DNA from: Shimia sp047124445
GTDB taxonomy: Bacteria; Pseudomonadota; Alphaproteobacteria; Rhodobacterales; Rhodobacteraceae
DNA length: 64,000 nucleotides
Assembly (NCBI RefSeq): GCF_047124445.1
Contig: NZ_CP138921.1
Coordinates: 3,782,001-3,846,000, forward strand
Reading direction: 5' to 3'
Below are positions 1 to 7,840 of this stretch, one piece after another. A model generated the notes under the pieces. The model saw only the letters and a list, made by a program, of their open reading frames with translations. It searched no databases and was not told where the DNA came from. Every line of letters begins with the position of its first letter. The stretch's first letter is position 1. Made by a program: the position numbers and the translations under genes.

Positions 1-1330
1 CAGCTGGGCCGCGCTTGGAAAAGCCACCGATCTGCGCAATCGCATCCTGTTCACACTGGCATTGCTGATTGTGTATCGTCTTGGCACATGGATTCCGGTG
101 CCGGGCATCGACGGCGTTGCCCTCCGTGAATTTATGGAAGAGGCGGGCGCGGGCATTGGCGGCATCCTGTCCATGTTCACCGGCGGCGCGCTGGGACGCA
201 TGGGGATCTTTGCTCTGGGCATCATGCCATATATCTCGGCCAGCATTATTGTGCAGCTTCTGGGCTCGATGGTTCCTGCGTTGGAGCAGCTCAAGAAAGA
301 AGGCGAGCAAGGCCGCAAGAAAATGAACCAATACACCCGCTACGGCACGGTGGCATTGGCAACGCTGCAGGCATACGGCCTCGCGGTCAGCCTGGAGGCC
401 GGTGAGCTGGTCACCGATCCGGGTATGTTCTTCCGCTTCAGCTGCCTTGTGACGCTGGTTGGCGGCACCATGTTCCTGATGTGGCTTGGTGAGCAGATCA
501 CCGCACGCGGCATCGGCAACGGCATCTCCCTGATCATCTTTGTGGGCATCGTGGCCGAACTGCCAGCGGCTCTGGCACAGTTCTTTGTGTCTGGCCGCAC
601 CGGTGCGATCAGCGAAGCGGTGATTGTGGCTGTGATCTTCATGGTCATCGCAACCATCGCCTTTGTGGTCTTCATGGAGCGGGCGCTGCGTAAGATCCAC
701 ATCCAGTATCCGCGTCGTCAGGTGGGCATGAAAGTCTATGACGGTGGCTCCTCTCACCTGCCGGTGAAAGTGAACCCAGCGGGCGTGATCCCGGCAATTT
801 TCGCCAGCTCCCTGCTGCTGCTGCCAACCACCATTGCGACCTTCTCCGGTAGCCAAACCGGCCCAATCATGTCGACCCTGCTGGCCTACTTTGGCCCAGG
901 ACAGCCGCTCTATCTGCTGTTCTTCGTGTCCATGATTGTGTTCTTTGCCTACTTCTACACCTTCAACGTCAGCTTCAAACCTGACGATGTGGCCGACAAC
1001 CTGAAGAACCAGAACGGCTTTGTGCCGGGCATCCGCCCGGGCAAGCGCACCGCAGAATACCTTGAGTATGTGGTCAACCGTATCTTGGTTCTGGGTTCTG
1101 CATACCTTGCGGCAGTGTGTCTCCTTCCGGAGATCCTGCGTGGACAATTTGCGATCCCGTTCTACTTTGGCGGCACCTCGGTTCTGATTGTGGTTTCCGT
1201 GACCATGGACACCATCCAGCAAGTTCAGAACCATCTGCTGGCGCACCAGTACGAAGGGCTTATTGAAAAGTCCCAGCTGTCTGGTAAAGGCCGGAACAAA
1301 CGCAAACGCAAAGGACCTGCTCGTCGATGA
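1..1330 (+). CDS. secY: Protein translocase subunit SecY (5' end outside window)
   Basis: SecY is the channel-forming subunit of the SecYEG translocon in the inner membrane. The frame is open from base 2, reading SWAALGKATDLRNRILF, so the true start lies just left of the window and only about ten residues are missing. Visible family signatures are the plug-region motif IPVPGID, the segment GIFALGIMPYISASIIVQLL, GIGNGISLIIF, and the C-terminal cytoplasmic loop with NVSFKPDDVADNLKNQNGFVPGIRPG. About ten hydrophobic segments are readable and the tail is basic (GKGRNKRKRKGPARR), as usual in alphaproteobacteria. The stop overlaps the adk start in an ATGA, so the two genes are translationally coupled as the end of the spc operon. 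Confidence 0.98.
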   Translation, partial: SWAALGKATDLRNRILFTLALLIVYRLGTWIPVPGIDGVALREFMEEAGAGIGGILSMFTGGALGRMGIFALGIMPYISASIIVQLLGSMVPALEQLKKEGEQGRKKMNQYTRYGTVALATLQAYGLAVSLEAGELVTDPGMFFRFSCLVTLVGGTMFLMWLGEQITARGIGNGISLIIFVGIVAELPAALAQFFVSGRTGAISEAVIVAVIFMVIATIAFVVFMERALRKIHIQYPRRQVGMKVYDGGSSHLPVKVNPAGVIPAIFASSLLLLPTTIATFSGSQTGPIMSTLLAYFGPGQPLYLLFFVSMIVFFAYFYTFNVSFKPDDVADNLKNQNGFVPGIRPGKRTAEYLEYVVNRILVLGSAYLAAVCLLPEILRGQFAIPFYFGGTSVLIVVSVTMDTIQQVQNHLLAHQYEGLIEKSQLSGKGRNKRKRKGPARR

Positions 1331-1902
1331 ATATTATTCTGCTTGGCCCGCCCGGTGCCGGTAAAGGAACCCAGGCTGGCCGTCTCGTAGAGAAGCGCGA
1401 CATGATCCAGCTTTCTACGGGCGACATGCTGCGCGCCGCCAAAACCTCCGGCACGGAGATGGGCAAGAAGGTTGCCGAGGTCATGGACCGTGGTGAGCTG
1501 GTCACCGACGAGATCGTGATTGGCCTGATCCGCGAGCAGCTGGAAGGCGACAAAAAGGGCGGCTTCATCTTTGACGGCTTCCCACGCACGCTGGCGCAGG
1601 CTGATGCGCTGGCCGAGCTGCTGGAAGACTGCGGCGAGAAGTTGGACGCCGTGATCGAGATGCAGGTGAATGATGAGGTTCTGGTAGAGCGCATCATCAA
1701 CCGCGCCAAGGAAGCAGTTGCCAACGGTGGTGAAGCCCGTGCGGACGACAATGCGGAAAGCCTGAAAGTGCGCTTGATGGCGTACTACAAGCAGACCGCG
1801 CCGTTGATCGGCTACTACCACGCCAAAGGCAACCTGACCTCGATTGACGGTCTGGCGTCGATGGATGAGGTTGAGGCCTCTGTGGCAGGTGTGTTGGGTT
1901 AA
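1327..1902 (+). CDS. adk: Adenylate kinase
   Basis: Catalyses ATP + AMP = 2 ADP in the cytoplasm. The protein has 191 residues, the short-LID form common in Rhodobacterales. The P-loop GPPGAGKGTQ is at residues 7-16, the AMP-binding motif STGDMLRA follows at about 30, and FDGFPRT is at about 80. The compact LID lies around NRAKEAVANGG. The ATG overlaps the secY stop by four bases. The last 240 bp (from 1661) are duplicated at 5111-5350 with about 89 percent identity, see the fragment entry. In related genomes rpsM normally follows directly; here a 5.5 kb insertion intervenes and adk is closed by its own terminator. Confidence 0.98.
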   Translation: MNIILLGPPGAGKGTQAGRLVEKRDMIQLSTGDMLRAAKTSGTEMGKKVAEVMDRGELVTDEIVIGLIREQLEGDKKGGFIFDGFPRTLAQADALAELLEDCGEKLDAVIEMQVNDEVLVERIINRAKEAVANGGEARADDNAESLKVRLMAYYKQTAPLIGYYHAKGNLTSIDGLASMDEVEASVAGVLG

Positions 1903-1925
1903 GCCCAGCCTACATTAGAGACACA

Positions 1926-1957
1926 AAAAGCCCCGCATCATCAGATGCGGGGCTTTT
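1926..1957 (+). terminator. Rho-independent terminator of secY-adk
   Basis: A perfect 10-bp stem, GCCCCGCATC (1930-1939) with GATGCGGGGC (1944-1953), has loop ATCA, four A upstream and four T downstream. It ends the spc operon directly after adk, which separates it from the alpha operon. Confidence 0.93.
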
Positions 1958-1990
1958 GTTTGACCAATAGGTCCCCTGTGACTTGCCTTA

Positions 1991-4015
1991 TCAGAACAGG
2001 AAGTCGGATGCGTCCAGATCGGAGGCAGAGAACCCTGTCAGCTGGATCGTATTGGCGCCGGATCCGATGTAGGTATTGCCCGCAATCTCGATATAGAAGA
2101 CGTCAGAGAAGCTGTTGAAGCTCGAGTGGCCCCGGAAATTGATGAGATCGCCATTTTCAAAATCGGTGATCACGTCCGTGCCATGATTGTCGACAAAGAC
2201 AAAGACGTCCTGACCGCTACTGCCGATCATGGTGTCGTCGCCGGTTCCGCCATTCAGCGTATCATTGCCGCGCCCACCGCTGAGACGGTCATCGTGGTTG
2301 CCGCCAAGCAGCTTGTCGTGACCGTCGCCCCCAATCAGGGTGTCGTGTCCGTTTTGGCCAAACAGTTGGTCGCTGCCGGAACCGCCGGACAGCAGATCAT
2401 AGCCGTTTCCGCCCAAAAGCCAATCCTGGCCAGAGCCGCCAAACAGTTTGTCGTTGCCGCCTTCGCCCCGCAGGGAGTCGTTGCTGTTGCCGCCGCTGAG
2501 CGTGTTGCCACGATGGTCGCCCACGAGAACGTCACTGTGGTTGGAGCCTCTCACATCCTCGATCGCGCTGAGGACGTCGCCGGTGGCGTGGCCGCCGGAT
2601 GCGGTCTTGGCAGTGAGGTTGATGGTCACACCCGCGTCGGATTGCGAATAACTGACCAGATCAAACCCGGAGCCGCCGACAAGAATGTCCAGCCCGTCAC
2701 CGCCCTGTAGGATGTCATTGCCGCGGCCCCCAATAAGCACATCGGAACCGTCGCCACCTGAGAGGTAGTCGTTGCCGATCCGGCCAGACAGCACGTCGTC
2801 ACCATTGCCGCCGATAAGCTGGTCGTCGCCCTCCCGTCCAATCAGATCGTCATTGCCATTGAGCCCGACAATACGGTCATCTTCCGAAGTACCGACCAAC
2901 GCATCATTGCTTGCACCAACCTCGACCGAGGTGATGCGATGGCCGCTATAGGCTGTCACCAGCAGGAAGTGACGCGAGCCCATTTGTACGTGCTCCACAT
3001 CGAACGCGCCGTTTAACAGGCCAAGGTCCTGAACCTGGGTGACCAGCTCTATGTTGCCGGAGTTGTCCAGAGTGAAGATATTCAGGGAGTCACTGAACTC
3101 GCTGGCCGCGACAATGTAGGAGACGCCGGCAATCTGAATGATTTCCGGGCGATCAAGGTTGGATAGGCCGTTGATGGAGCCAAAGTTGTAGGTTGAAAGC
3201 AAGCTTGGGCTTCCGGTTCCATCGAGTTGGTACACGTAGAAGCGGTCGTTTGAAAAGTCCGAGGCAATCAGGACGTTTTGACCGTTGAACGTGCCAGCTA
3301 CGAGGCCTGCCAGTGCCACGCTGCCAGCATAGACGCTGGTAACAAAGGCCAATTGTCCGGTGTTGGAAATCTCGAAGACCGAGATACCGTCTTCGTCATA
3401 GGACGACGCGTACAGGAATGTTTTTCCGCCAATGCTGTGAATCGAGATGTCTTGAACGGCGCCGAGTCGAAAGTTCACATTTCCGGTGTCGACTTCGGTA
3501 TCAACCAGGGTCAATGCCCCCGTACCGTCGATCTGATAGATCGAGACAGCATCGGAATAATAGGCTGAAACAGCAACAAAGGCGCCGTTTGGGGTGGTGA
3601 ACGTCTCGGCGTTGTTTGCCCAGTCAAGGCTGTTACCACCTCCGTTTGTGATGGTGTCACCCAGTACCAATTGCCCTTCATTCGGGCCGGAGCCGGTGAT
3701 GCGCAAAGTTGTGAGGCTATCGTCATTTGCACTTGGAATAACCAGAAATTGATTGCCGCCAACCGTCACAACATCAATGTGTCGCGGGTTATTTAGTAGC
3801 GTGCTGCTGGTGTCGGCAAAGGTACCAACTGCCGTTAAGCTGCCGTCATCTCCCAAAGTGAGGATCTGAATGCCGTCGTCACCGGCGGATGACACGTACA
3901 CATAGGTTGTGCCGTTGACCACCGTGCTCACAACGCTGAGCGCTCCGTAGAGTTCCGGGGAGGTTGCAAAATCTACAACGGAATCCCGAATAACTAGATC
4001 GCCAATAATGTTCAT
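1991..4015 (-). CDS. Secreted RTX calcium-binding protein with N-terminal beta-propeller-like region
   Basis: 674 residues from the ATG at 4015, which is preceded by TAGGAG at good spacing; a longer in-frame start at 4045 lacks this signal. Residues 1-360 are repeated blades of the type 'fLyasSyDedGIsVFeI..tGqL', like lactonase or YncE-type propellers. From about 370 there are two blocks of RTX nonapeptides (GGxGxDxLx, about 370-450 and 495-600) split by a spacer with GVTINLTAKTASGG. The C-terminus (TDVITDFENGDLINF, last residues DFLF) resembles type I secretion signals. There is no N-terminal signal peptide, which fits type I export. No type I transporter is in the window. It belongs to the cassette flanked by adk 3' ends. 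The substrate is unknown. Confidence 0.85.
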   Translation of the reverse strand: MNIIGDLVIRDSVVDFATSPELYGALSVVSTVVNGTTYVYVSSAGDDGIQILTLGDDGSLTAVGTFADTSSTLLNNPRHIDVVTVGGNQFLVIPSANDDSLTTLRITGSGPNEGQLVLGDTITNGGGNSLDWANNAETFTTPNGAFVAVSAYYSDAVSIYQIDGTGALTLVDTEVDTGNVNFRLGAVQDISIHSIGGKTFLYASSYDEDGISVFEISNTGQLAFVTSVYAGSVALAGLVAGTFNGQNVLIASDFSNDRFYVYQLDGTGSPSLLSTYNFGSINGLSNLDRPEIIQIAGVSYIVAASEFSDSLNIFTLDNSGNIELVTQVQDLGLLNGAFDVEHVQMGSRHFLLVTAYSGHRITSVEVGASNDALVGTSEDDRIVGLNGNDDLIGREGDDQLIGGNGDDVLSGRIGNDYLSGGDGSDVLIGGRGNDILQGGDGLDILVGGSGFDLVSYSQSDAGVTINLTAKTASGGHATGDVLSAIEDVRGSNHSDVLVGDHRGNTLSGGNSNDSLRGEGGNDKLFGGSGQDWLLGGNGYDLLSGGSGSDQLFGQNGHDTLIGGDGHDKLLGGNHDDRLSGGRGNDTLNGGTGDDTMIGSSGQDVFVFVDNHGTDVITDFENGDLINFRGHSSFNSFSDVFYIEIAGNTYIGSGANTIQLTGFSASDLDASDFLF

Positions 4016-4223
4016 CAAAAAACTCCTACCAAACAAGCAATCCATGAATTTGATTGCTACGCGGTCAACTTGCCATTGCGCTGTGATGCAATCAAGAAAA
4101 TTGGAGGAAAATTAGCGTTGAGTTGGCAACGGTGGGTTGTTCGAACTTTGGGCGGATCTGGCCTAAAGACGCGGAAGCATTTGAGCGGTGGGGCGCTACC
4201 CACATTTCTGCGAAGCACCCCGG

Positions 4224-4252
4224 AACCGGAGCACCACGGGTGTGCTCCGGTT
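4224..4252. other. Strong hairpin between RTX and OMP genes
   Basis: An 11-bp perfect inverted repeat (AACCGGAGCAC / GTGCTCCGGTT, 7-nt loop) lies just downstream of the minus-strand OMP gene. It has no T-tract on the minus strand, so its role as a terminator is uncertain. Nothing else was recognised between 4016 and 4297. Confidence 0.5.
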
Positions 4253-4297
4253 GGTTTATAAGCGCCCAGAGGGCGGAGTGTTGCGGTGTGATCGGTG

Positions 4298-4972
4298 TCA
4301 GAACGACACACGCAGGCCGTAGCTGATCCGGTCGATGTCGAGGCCGTTGGCGTTCACTCGTCCTGTGCCGCCGGCGACTTCGGGCAAGCCGTTGAAATTC
4401 ACGTCGGTGACTTTGGTGTAGTCGGCAAAGAGCGACACGCGGTCGTTCACCGCATAAAGCGCCCCAACGCCGAGAGAGACACCACCTTCATTGAACCCGG
4501 CATCGCGGGTGGGCGGGGCAAAGGTGTAGGAGTTGTGCACGTCAAAATCCAGCTGGGTGTAGCCGACGTGGCCGTAAAGGCTGAACTTCGGGGTGACATT
4601 CACCCCGCCGATCAGGCGGGCGCCGTAGCTGGAATTAAGATTGATGTCGGTGCCCAGCACGCCGACGATGTTGCGGGTGCTGGCGTTCTCATGGTTGTAG
4701 AAGGCTTCGCCGCCCACAAAGAAATTGTTGTTGGTGAAGTTGTGGTGGTAGCCGAGGGCCAAGCCGACGCTGGCATCCTCCGATTGCACGCGGGAAATGC
4801 CAGCGGAGTCCGGCACGGGTAGACCGGAGGTGGCCTCATTGCGTTCTAGCGTATGGCCCAAAGAGGTGAGGCCGATATTGCCACTGACGTAGAAACCTTC
4901 AGCCATGGCAGGCGCTGTGGCAAAGGCGGTGAGAGAGATGGCGGCGGCCACCACGGCGGGGATGTGTTTCAT
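4298..4972 (-). CDS. Outer-membrane beta-barrel protein (OmpA/Opa-like 8-strand type)
   Basis: 224 residues with a clear signal peptide, basic start then a hydrophobic core ending AMA at residues 22-24. The mature part shows alternating strands (FYVSGNIGLTSLG, VGLALGYHHNF, FFVGGEAFYN, ARLIGGVNVTPKFSLYGHVGYTQ, VSLGVGALYAVNDRVSLFADYTKV) and finishes with ISYGLRVSF, the terminal Phe recognised by the BAM complex. GGAGA precedes the ATG. This is the small porin-like or surface barrel family; transport or adhesion cannot be told apart from sequence. It is on the same strand as the RTX gene, 282 bp upstream of it, inside the adk-flanked cassette. Confidence 0.88.
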   Translation of the reverse strand: MKHIPAVVAAAISLTAFATAPAMAEGFYVSGNIGLTSLGHTLERNEATSGLPVPDSAGISRVQSEDASVGLALGYHHNFTNNNFFVGGEAFYNHENASTRNIVGVLGTDINLNSSYGARLIGGVNVTPKFSLYGHVGYTQLDFDVHNSYTFAPPTRDAGFNEGGVSLGVGALYAVNDRVSLFADYTKVTDVNFNGLPEVAGGTGRVNANGLDIDRISYGLRVSF

Positions 4973-5110
4973 TGGTTTCTCCAGAAGTGTCTGTGCGGGG
5001 ACAACTTCTGCGAGGACACAAGAAATGGGAAATCAACTACAATCACAGCGGCGCGGAGAAAATTGTGAGACGTAACAGGTATTTGAGTTTTGGGTGAGGC
5101 GGCGTGAGAT

Positions 5111-5352
5111 TGCAGGTGAATGATGAGGTTGTGGTAGAGCGCATCATCAACCGGGCCAAAGAGGCGGTTGCCAACGGTGGCGAAGCCCGTGCGGACGACA
5201 ACGCAGAAAGCCTGAAGGTGCGCTTAATGGCGTATTACAAACAGACTTCGCCATTGATCGGGTATTACCACGCCAAAGGCAATCTGACCTCGATTGATGG
5301 TCTGGCCTCGATGGATGAGGTTGAGGCCTCCGTGACGAAAGTGTTGGGTTGA
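5111..5352 (+). pseudogene. Orphan 3' fragment of adk (direct repeat of 1661-1902)
   Basis: Aligns without gaps to the last 240 bp before the stop of adk (constant offset 3450). I count 26 base differences by eye, about 89 percent identity, and they change only 4 of 80 residues (L to V, A to S, A to T, G to K). Such synonymous bias means both copies diverged while part of working adk genes, for example in two related strains, and not as a decaying duplicate. The fragment lacks the P-loop and most of the AMP site, so it cannot be an active kinase. Homology starts abruptly at TGCAGGTGAATG and ends at the stop codon. It is the distal border of the 1903-5110 cassette. Confidence 0.92.
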
Positions 5353-5383
5353 CTTGACACTCACCTTTTGGATGTATTGAGCG

Positions 5384-5408
5384 GAGCGCCTTCGGGCGCT
5401 CTGTTTTT
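5384..5408 (+). terminator. Terminator with UUCG tetraloop after the adk fragment
   Basis: Stem GAGCGCC / GGCGCTC closed by TTCG (5384-5401), followed by TGTTTTT. This may be the original downstream terminator of the resident adk locus, now stranded behind the fragment. Confidence 0.88.
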
Positions 5409-5428
5409 GTTTGTGGGGGTGGAGCACT

Positions 5429-5650
5429 ATGACACGTAACAAGAACCGGTTCGGTTTGAGCGGTGGCACAGAGTTCAACCTGTATGAGGAGGTTGAACTC
5501 CGGAGCGACCATGGCGAATTATTGGCCGGCTCCAGAGGGACGGTGATTGACATCCCACTGGGATCGCAAGGTGCGTGCGTCGCAGAGTTTGTGGACGAGA
5601 AAGGAGCGACGATCGCGATCTTAGACCTTGATTCGGGAGATGTACGGTAG
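5429..5650 (+). CDS. DUF4926-like small protein
   Basis: 73 residues from the ATG at 5429, preceded by GGTGGAG; the upstream in-frame TTG has no such signal. The pattern 'FNLYEEVELRSDHGELLAGSRGTVIDI...CVAEFVDEKGATIAILDLDSGDV' matches the small barrel fold of DUF4926-type proteins as I know them, often found beside toxin or immunity genes. The next gene overlaps its stop by one base (TAGTG), so they are co-transcribed. First gene of a five-gene row of small proteins between adk and rpsM. The function is unknown; an immunity role is an inference from context. Confidence 0.7.
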   Translation: MTRNKNRFGLSGGTEFNLYEEVELRSDHGELLAGSRGTVIDIPLGSQGACVAEFVDEKGATIAILDLDSGDVR

Positions 5651-6009
5651 TGGCGCGAGTCACACACTTGGAAGGCCTTCAGGGTGTTTTTTCATTTGTA
5701 CATGATGGGACAGAAGAGATTGTCGGCTGTGGGTTCCAGCGTCTTGTTTTCGGTGCCGGTTGGTTCGCGGGGCGGGGCCGTGTTGAGCAGGCTATTCAAG
5801 AGCTTGAACAGGTTGTGGAGACTGGAGACACAGAGCAGGTTTTCGAACTCATGGATGCGCAGGGATCGATAGGGCTTTTTGAACGCCAAGATAGTGCGGC
5901 GGGGTGCGAGGCGGTGTTGACCACTCTGAAAGAGCTGAAGCGCGAATGGCCATTTCGGCAAGCAGAACTCCGGCATCGCGTCGTGCGATTTCCAAGGGAA
6001 GACCATTAG
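5650..6009 (+). CDS. Hypothetical protein of small-gene array
   Basis: 119 residues from a GTG that overlaps the preceding stop by one base. No family recognised. The protein begins with a short beta-rich part (GVFSFVHDGTEEIVGCGFQ) and continues with amphipathic helices rich in Glu (RVEQAIQELEQVVETGD, CEAVLTTLKELKREW). No signal peptide or membrane segment. Its tight coupling to the DUF4926-like gene is the main argument that it is real. Confidence 0.55.
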   Translation: MARVTHLEGLQGVFSFVHDGTEEIVGCGFQRLVFGAGWFAGRGRVEQAIQELEQVVETGDTEQVFELMDAQGSIGLFERQDSAAGCEAVLTTLKELKREWPFRQAELRHRVVRFPREDH

Positions 6010-6104
6010 CTCGCTTTTGGGTTTCGGGTAGCGCTGCGCCAAATTGCACAATCCAAAGTTGTGCCGTATGATTTGCAGGCAGCAAACGGGGGGAGAGCAG
6101 GGAA

Positions 6105-6590
6105 GTGAAAAGCAAAATTTGGGCGGATTCGCCGCAGAAGTTTCCGGGCCAAGAGTGGAGCGACACACCGCTCGCGCATGTCTTGGAACTGCACCCTATG
6201 GGCGAGGGCTTTTGGGGGGAGTACGTGGCCAGTGACTATGACGGTGGAGTTGAGGTGCATTTGGTTGAGGAGGAAGAAAGCGCCCCTTTGAAGGTTGAGG
6301 AGATTTTCCTCTATGTCACCGAGGACGCCGCGGCCGAAGCATCGGAAGATACGGCTTATTCTAGGTTTCAAGGAGACTTACCTTTTGGTTTGGAACGGGA
6401 GTTCGGCACCAGCGAAGTAGAGGCGCTTCTGGGGGAGCCTGTGCATCGACGCAAAGAAATCCCAGACAGTCCTGTTGGTTTTTTGGGGGCGTCTTTGCGG
6501 TTCAACTTTGCTGGGGGCGGAGATGTTTCGGTCGAGTTCAAGGACGACGCGATTCATCGCATTGTGATAGGCAGGAAGCGTTTCGATTGA
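6105..6590 (+). CDS. Hypothetical acidic protein of small-gene array
   Basis: 161 residues from a GTG preceded by AGCAGGGA. An acidic soluble protein with alternating beta segments (GGVEVHLVEEEES, PLKVEEIFLYVTED) and a C-terminal half reading 'PFGLEREFGTSEVEALLGEPVHRR...DSPVGFLGASLRFNF..GGDVSVEFKDDAIHRIVIGRK'. That half resembles small immunity-type folds of polymorphic toxin systems in style, but no exact family is recognised. It is followed 10 bp later by another small gene on the same strand. Confidence 0.6.
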   Translation: MKSKIWADSPQKFPGQEWSDTPLAHVLELHPMGEGFWGEYVASDYDGGVEVHLVEEEESAPLKVEEIFLYVTEDAAAEASEDTAYSRFQGDLPFGLEREFGTSEVEALLGEPVHRRKEIPDSPVGFLGASLRFNFAGGGDVSVEFKDDAIHRIVIGRKRFD

Positions 6591-6600
6591 GAGAGTTGTT

Positions 6601-6852
6601 GTGAAACGTCCCACTGAACAGGAGTACAGTCTTAGTTTGTTTTTGGATCGAGCTTGCGTTGATCTTAGATTTTGCTTGCCGCCGCGCATGGGCCAAGAGC
6701 TTTCCATATCCGCGCCGGGCAGTGCGTCAGGGTTTGTCACACAAGTGATGCTGGCGGAGGGACTGTCGACCAAAGATCGCCCGGGTCATTTTGAATCGTT
6801 GAAGGCGCTTTTAAATGAATATGTGGTGGATGGTGACTTTGTCGGCAGGTGA
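6601..6852 (+). CDS. Hypothetical small protein
   Basis: 83 residues from a GTG, 10 bp after the previous stop. The sequence contains 'FLDRACVDLRFCLPPRMGQELSISAPGSASGFVTQVMLAEGL' and a helical end with ALLNEYVVDGDF. No family recognised; no signal peptide. Length and the ending 'NEYVVDGDFVG' recall small accessory or immunity proteins. Assigned mainly on spacing and orientation within the array. Confidence 0.5.
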   Translation: MKRPTEQEYSLSLFLDRACVDLRFCLPPRMGQELSISAPGSASGFVTQVMLAEGLSTKDRPGHFESLKALLNEYVVDGDFVGR

Positions 6853-6889
6853 AACATGAAGATTGAGCGACAGAAGCGAATAGAGAGGC

Positions 6890-7234
6890 ATGGGATTGAC
6901 GTCTAGCGTAAGAGAAATCGAGATATCGGTGCAATCGGAGCTATGGCCGTCAGGTCGCGGAACCGGCATTGGTGTTGTAGGCAATAGCATCAGTTCCGTT
7001 GCCAAAGAGCTGATGGCTCCAATACTTCGAGAAGTAGACGTCGCCTGCGTTCTTTGTTGGGTGCCTCAAACAGGGCTTGTCTCATTTTGTAGTGAAGATG
7101 GTGACCCAAATACCGGCGTTCTCATCGTGGTTGATGAAGGAAGTGACATCTTGAGTGCGGCAAAAGAGTTAGACAATTTCCTTGGGGCAAAATTGAGTTT
7201 CAGGTGGGCCGACGGAATTCGAGACAGCGTCTGA
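6890..7234 (+). CDS. Hypothetical protein, last gene of small-gene array
   Basis: 114 residues. Starts SSVREIEISVQSELWPSGRGTGIGVVG, then a helix with SVAKELMAPILREVDVACVLCW and a beta-rich end with GVLIVVDEGSDILSAAKELDNFLGAKLSFRW. AGAGG lies directly before the ATG, closer than usual, so the start is uncertain. No family recognised. It ends 34 bp before a good promoter that serves rpsM. Confidence 0.5.
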   Translation: MGLTSSVREIEISVQSELWPSGRGTGIGVVGNSISSVAKELMAPILREVDVACVLCWVPQTGLVSFCSEDGDPNTGVLIVVDEGSDILSAAKELDNFLGAKLSFRWADGIRDSV

Positions 7235-7268
7235 GGATAACATCACCCAAAAAGAGCCTTCAACTTCC

Positions 7269-7297
7269 TTGACACCCCCCTCAATCCCCCCTAAATC
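7269..7297 (+). promoter_or_regulatory. Sigma-70-type promoter for the alpha operon
   Basis: TTGACA (7269-7274), 17-bp spacer, then TAAATC (7292-7297), about 160 bp before rpsM. It would give the alpha operon its own transcription now that adk is 5.5 kb away. The leader 7298-7456 contains no gene that I can see; ribosomal-protein feedback sites are possible there but not identified. Confidence 0.65.
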
Positions 7298-7456
7298 ACC
7301 CCATCTCTTAACGGAGAATCAATTCTTTGCGCGTGGGTCGCACCCATGTTGCAAGACCACCTGATCAGCTGAGGCCCGATCGCTTGCAAGCGTCGGGCTT
7401 ACGTTGTGAAAAAAGGTTCCGGAGCTACGGAACCGCAACGAAAAGGAAAGTGACAC

Positions 7457-7825
7457 GTGGCACGTATTGCCGGCGTTAACATCCCGACCCACAAACGGGT
7501 CCCGATCGCCCTGACTTATATCACTGGTATTGGACCAGCATCCGCCAAAGAAATCTGCGAGAGCGTGAAGATCGACGAAACCCGTCGTATCAACGAGCTG
7601 TCTGACGCAGAAGTTCTGGCCATCCGTGAGCACATCGATGCGACCTACACCGTTGAAGGTGACCTGCGTCGTGAAGTGCAGATGAACATCAAACGTCTGA
7701 TGGACCTGGGCTGCTACCGCGGTCTGCGCCATCGTCGTAACCTCCCGGTGCGCGGACAGCGTACCCACACCAACGCACGTACCCGCAAAGGTCCTGCGAA
7801 GCCGATTGCCGGCAAGAAGAAGTAA
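7457..7825 (+). CDS. rpsM: 30S ribosomal protein S13
   Basis: 122 residues, full length. Starts GTG with GGAAAG upstream and reads ARIAGVNIPTHKRVPIALT, the universal S13 N-terminus, with the helix-hairpin-helix ITGIGPASAKEICES and the basic tail GLRHRRNLPVRGQRTHTNAR. It sits in the head of the small subunit and contacts tRNA and the large subunit. First gene of the alpha operon, 15 bp before rpsK. Confidence 0.99.
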   Translation: MARIAGVNIPTHKRVPIALTYITGIGPASAKEICESVKIDETRRINELSDAEVLAIREHIDATYTVEGDLRREVQMNIKRLMDLGCYRGLRHRRNLPVRGQRTHTNARTRKGPAKPIAGKKK

Positions 7826-7840
7826 GGGAGGGTTTGATCA

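Noticed and set aside
2126..2710. A 194-codon plus-strand frame inside the RTX gene
   Set aside because: Mirror of regular GGxGxD repeats on the other strand; the Val/Ala-rich pattern follows from the codon periodicity.
5104..5352. A second functional adenylate kinase
   Set aside because: Starts in the middle of adk; lacks the P-loop and the AMP-binding motifs.
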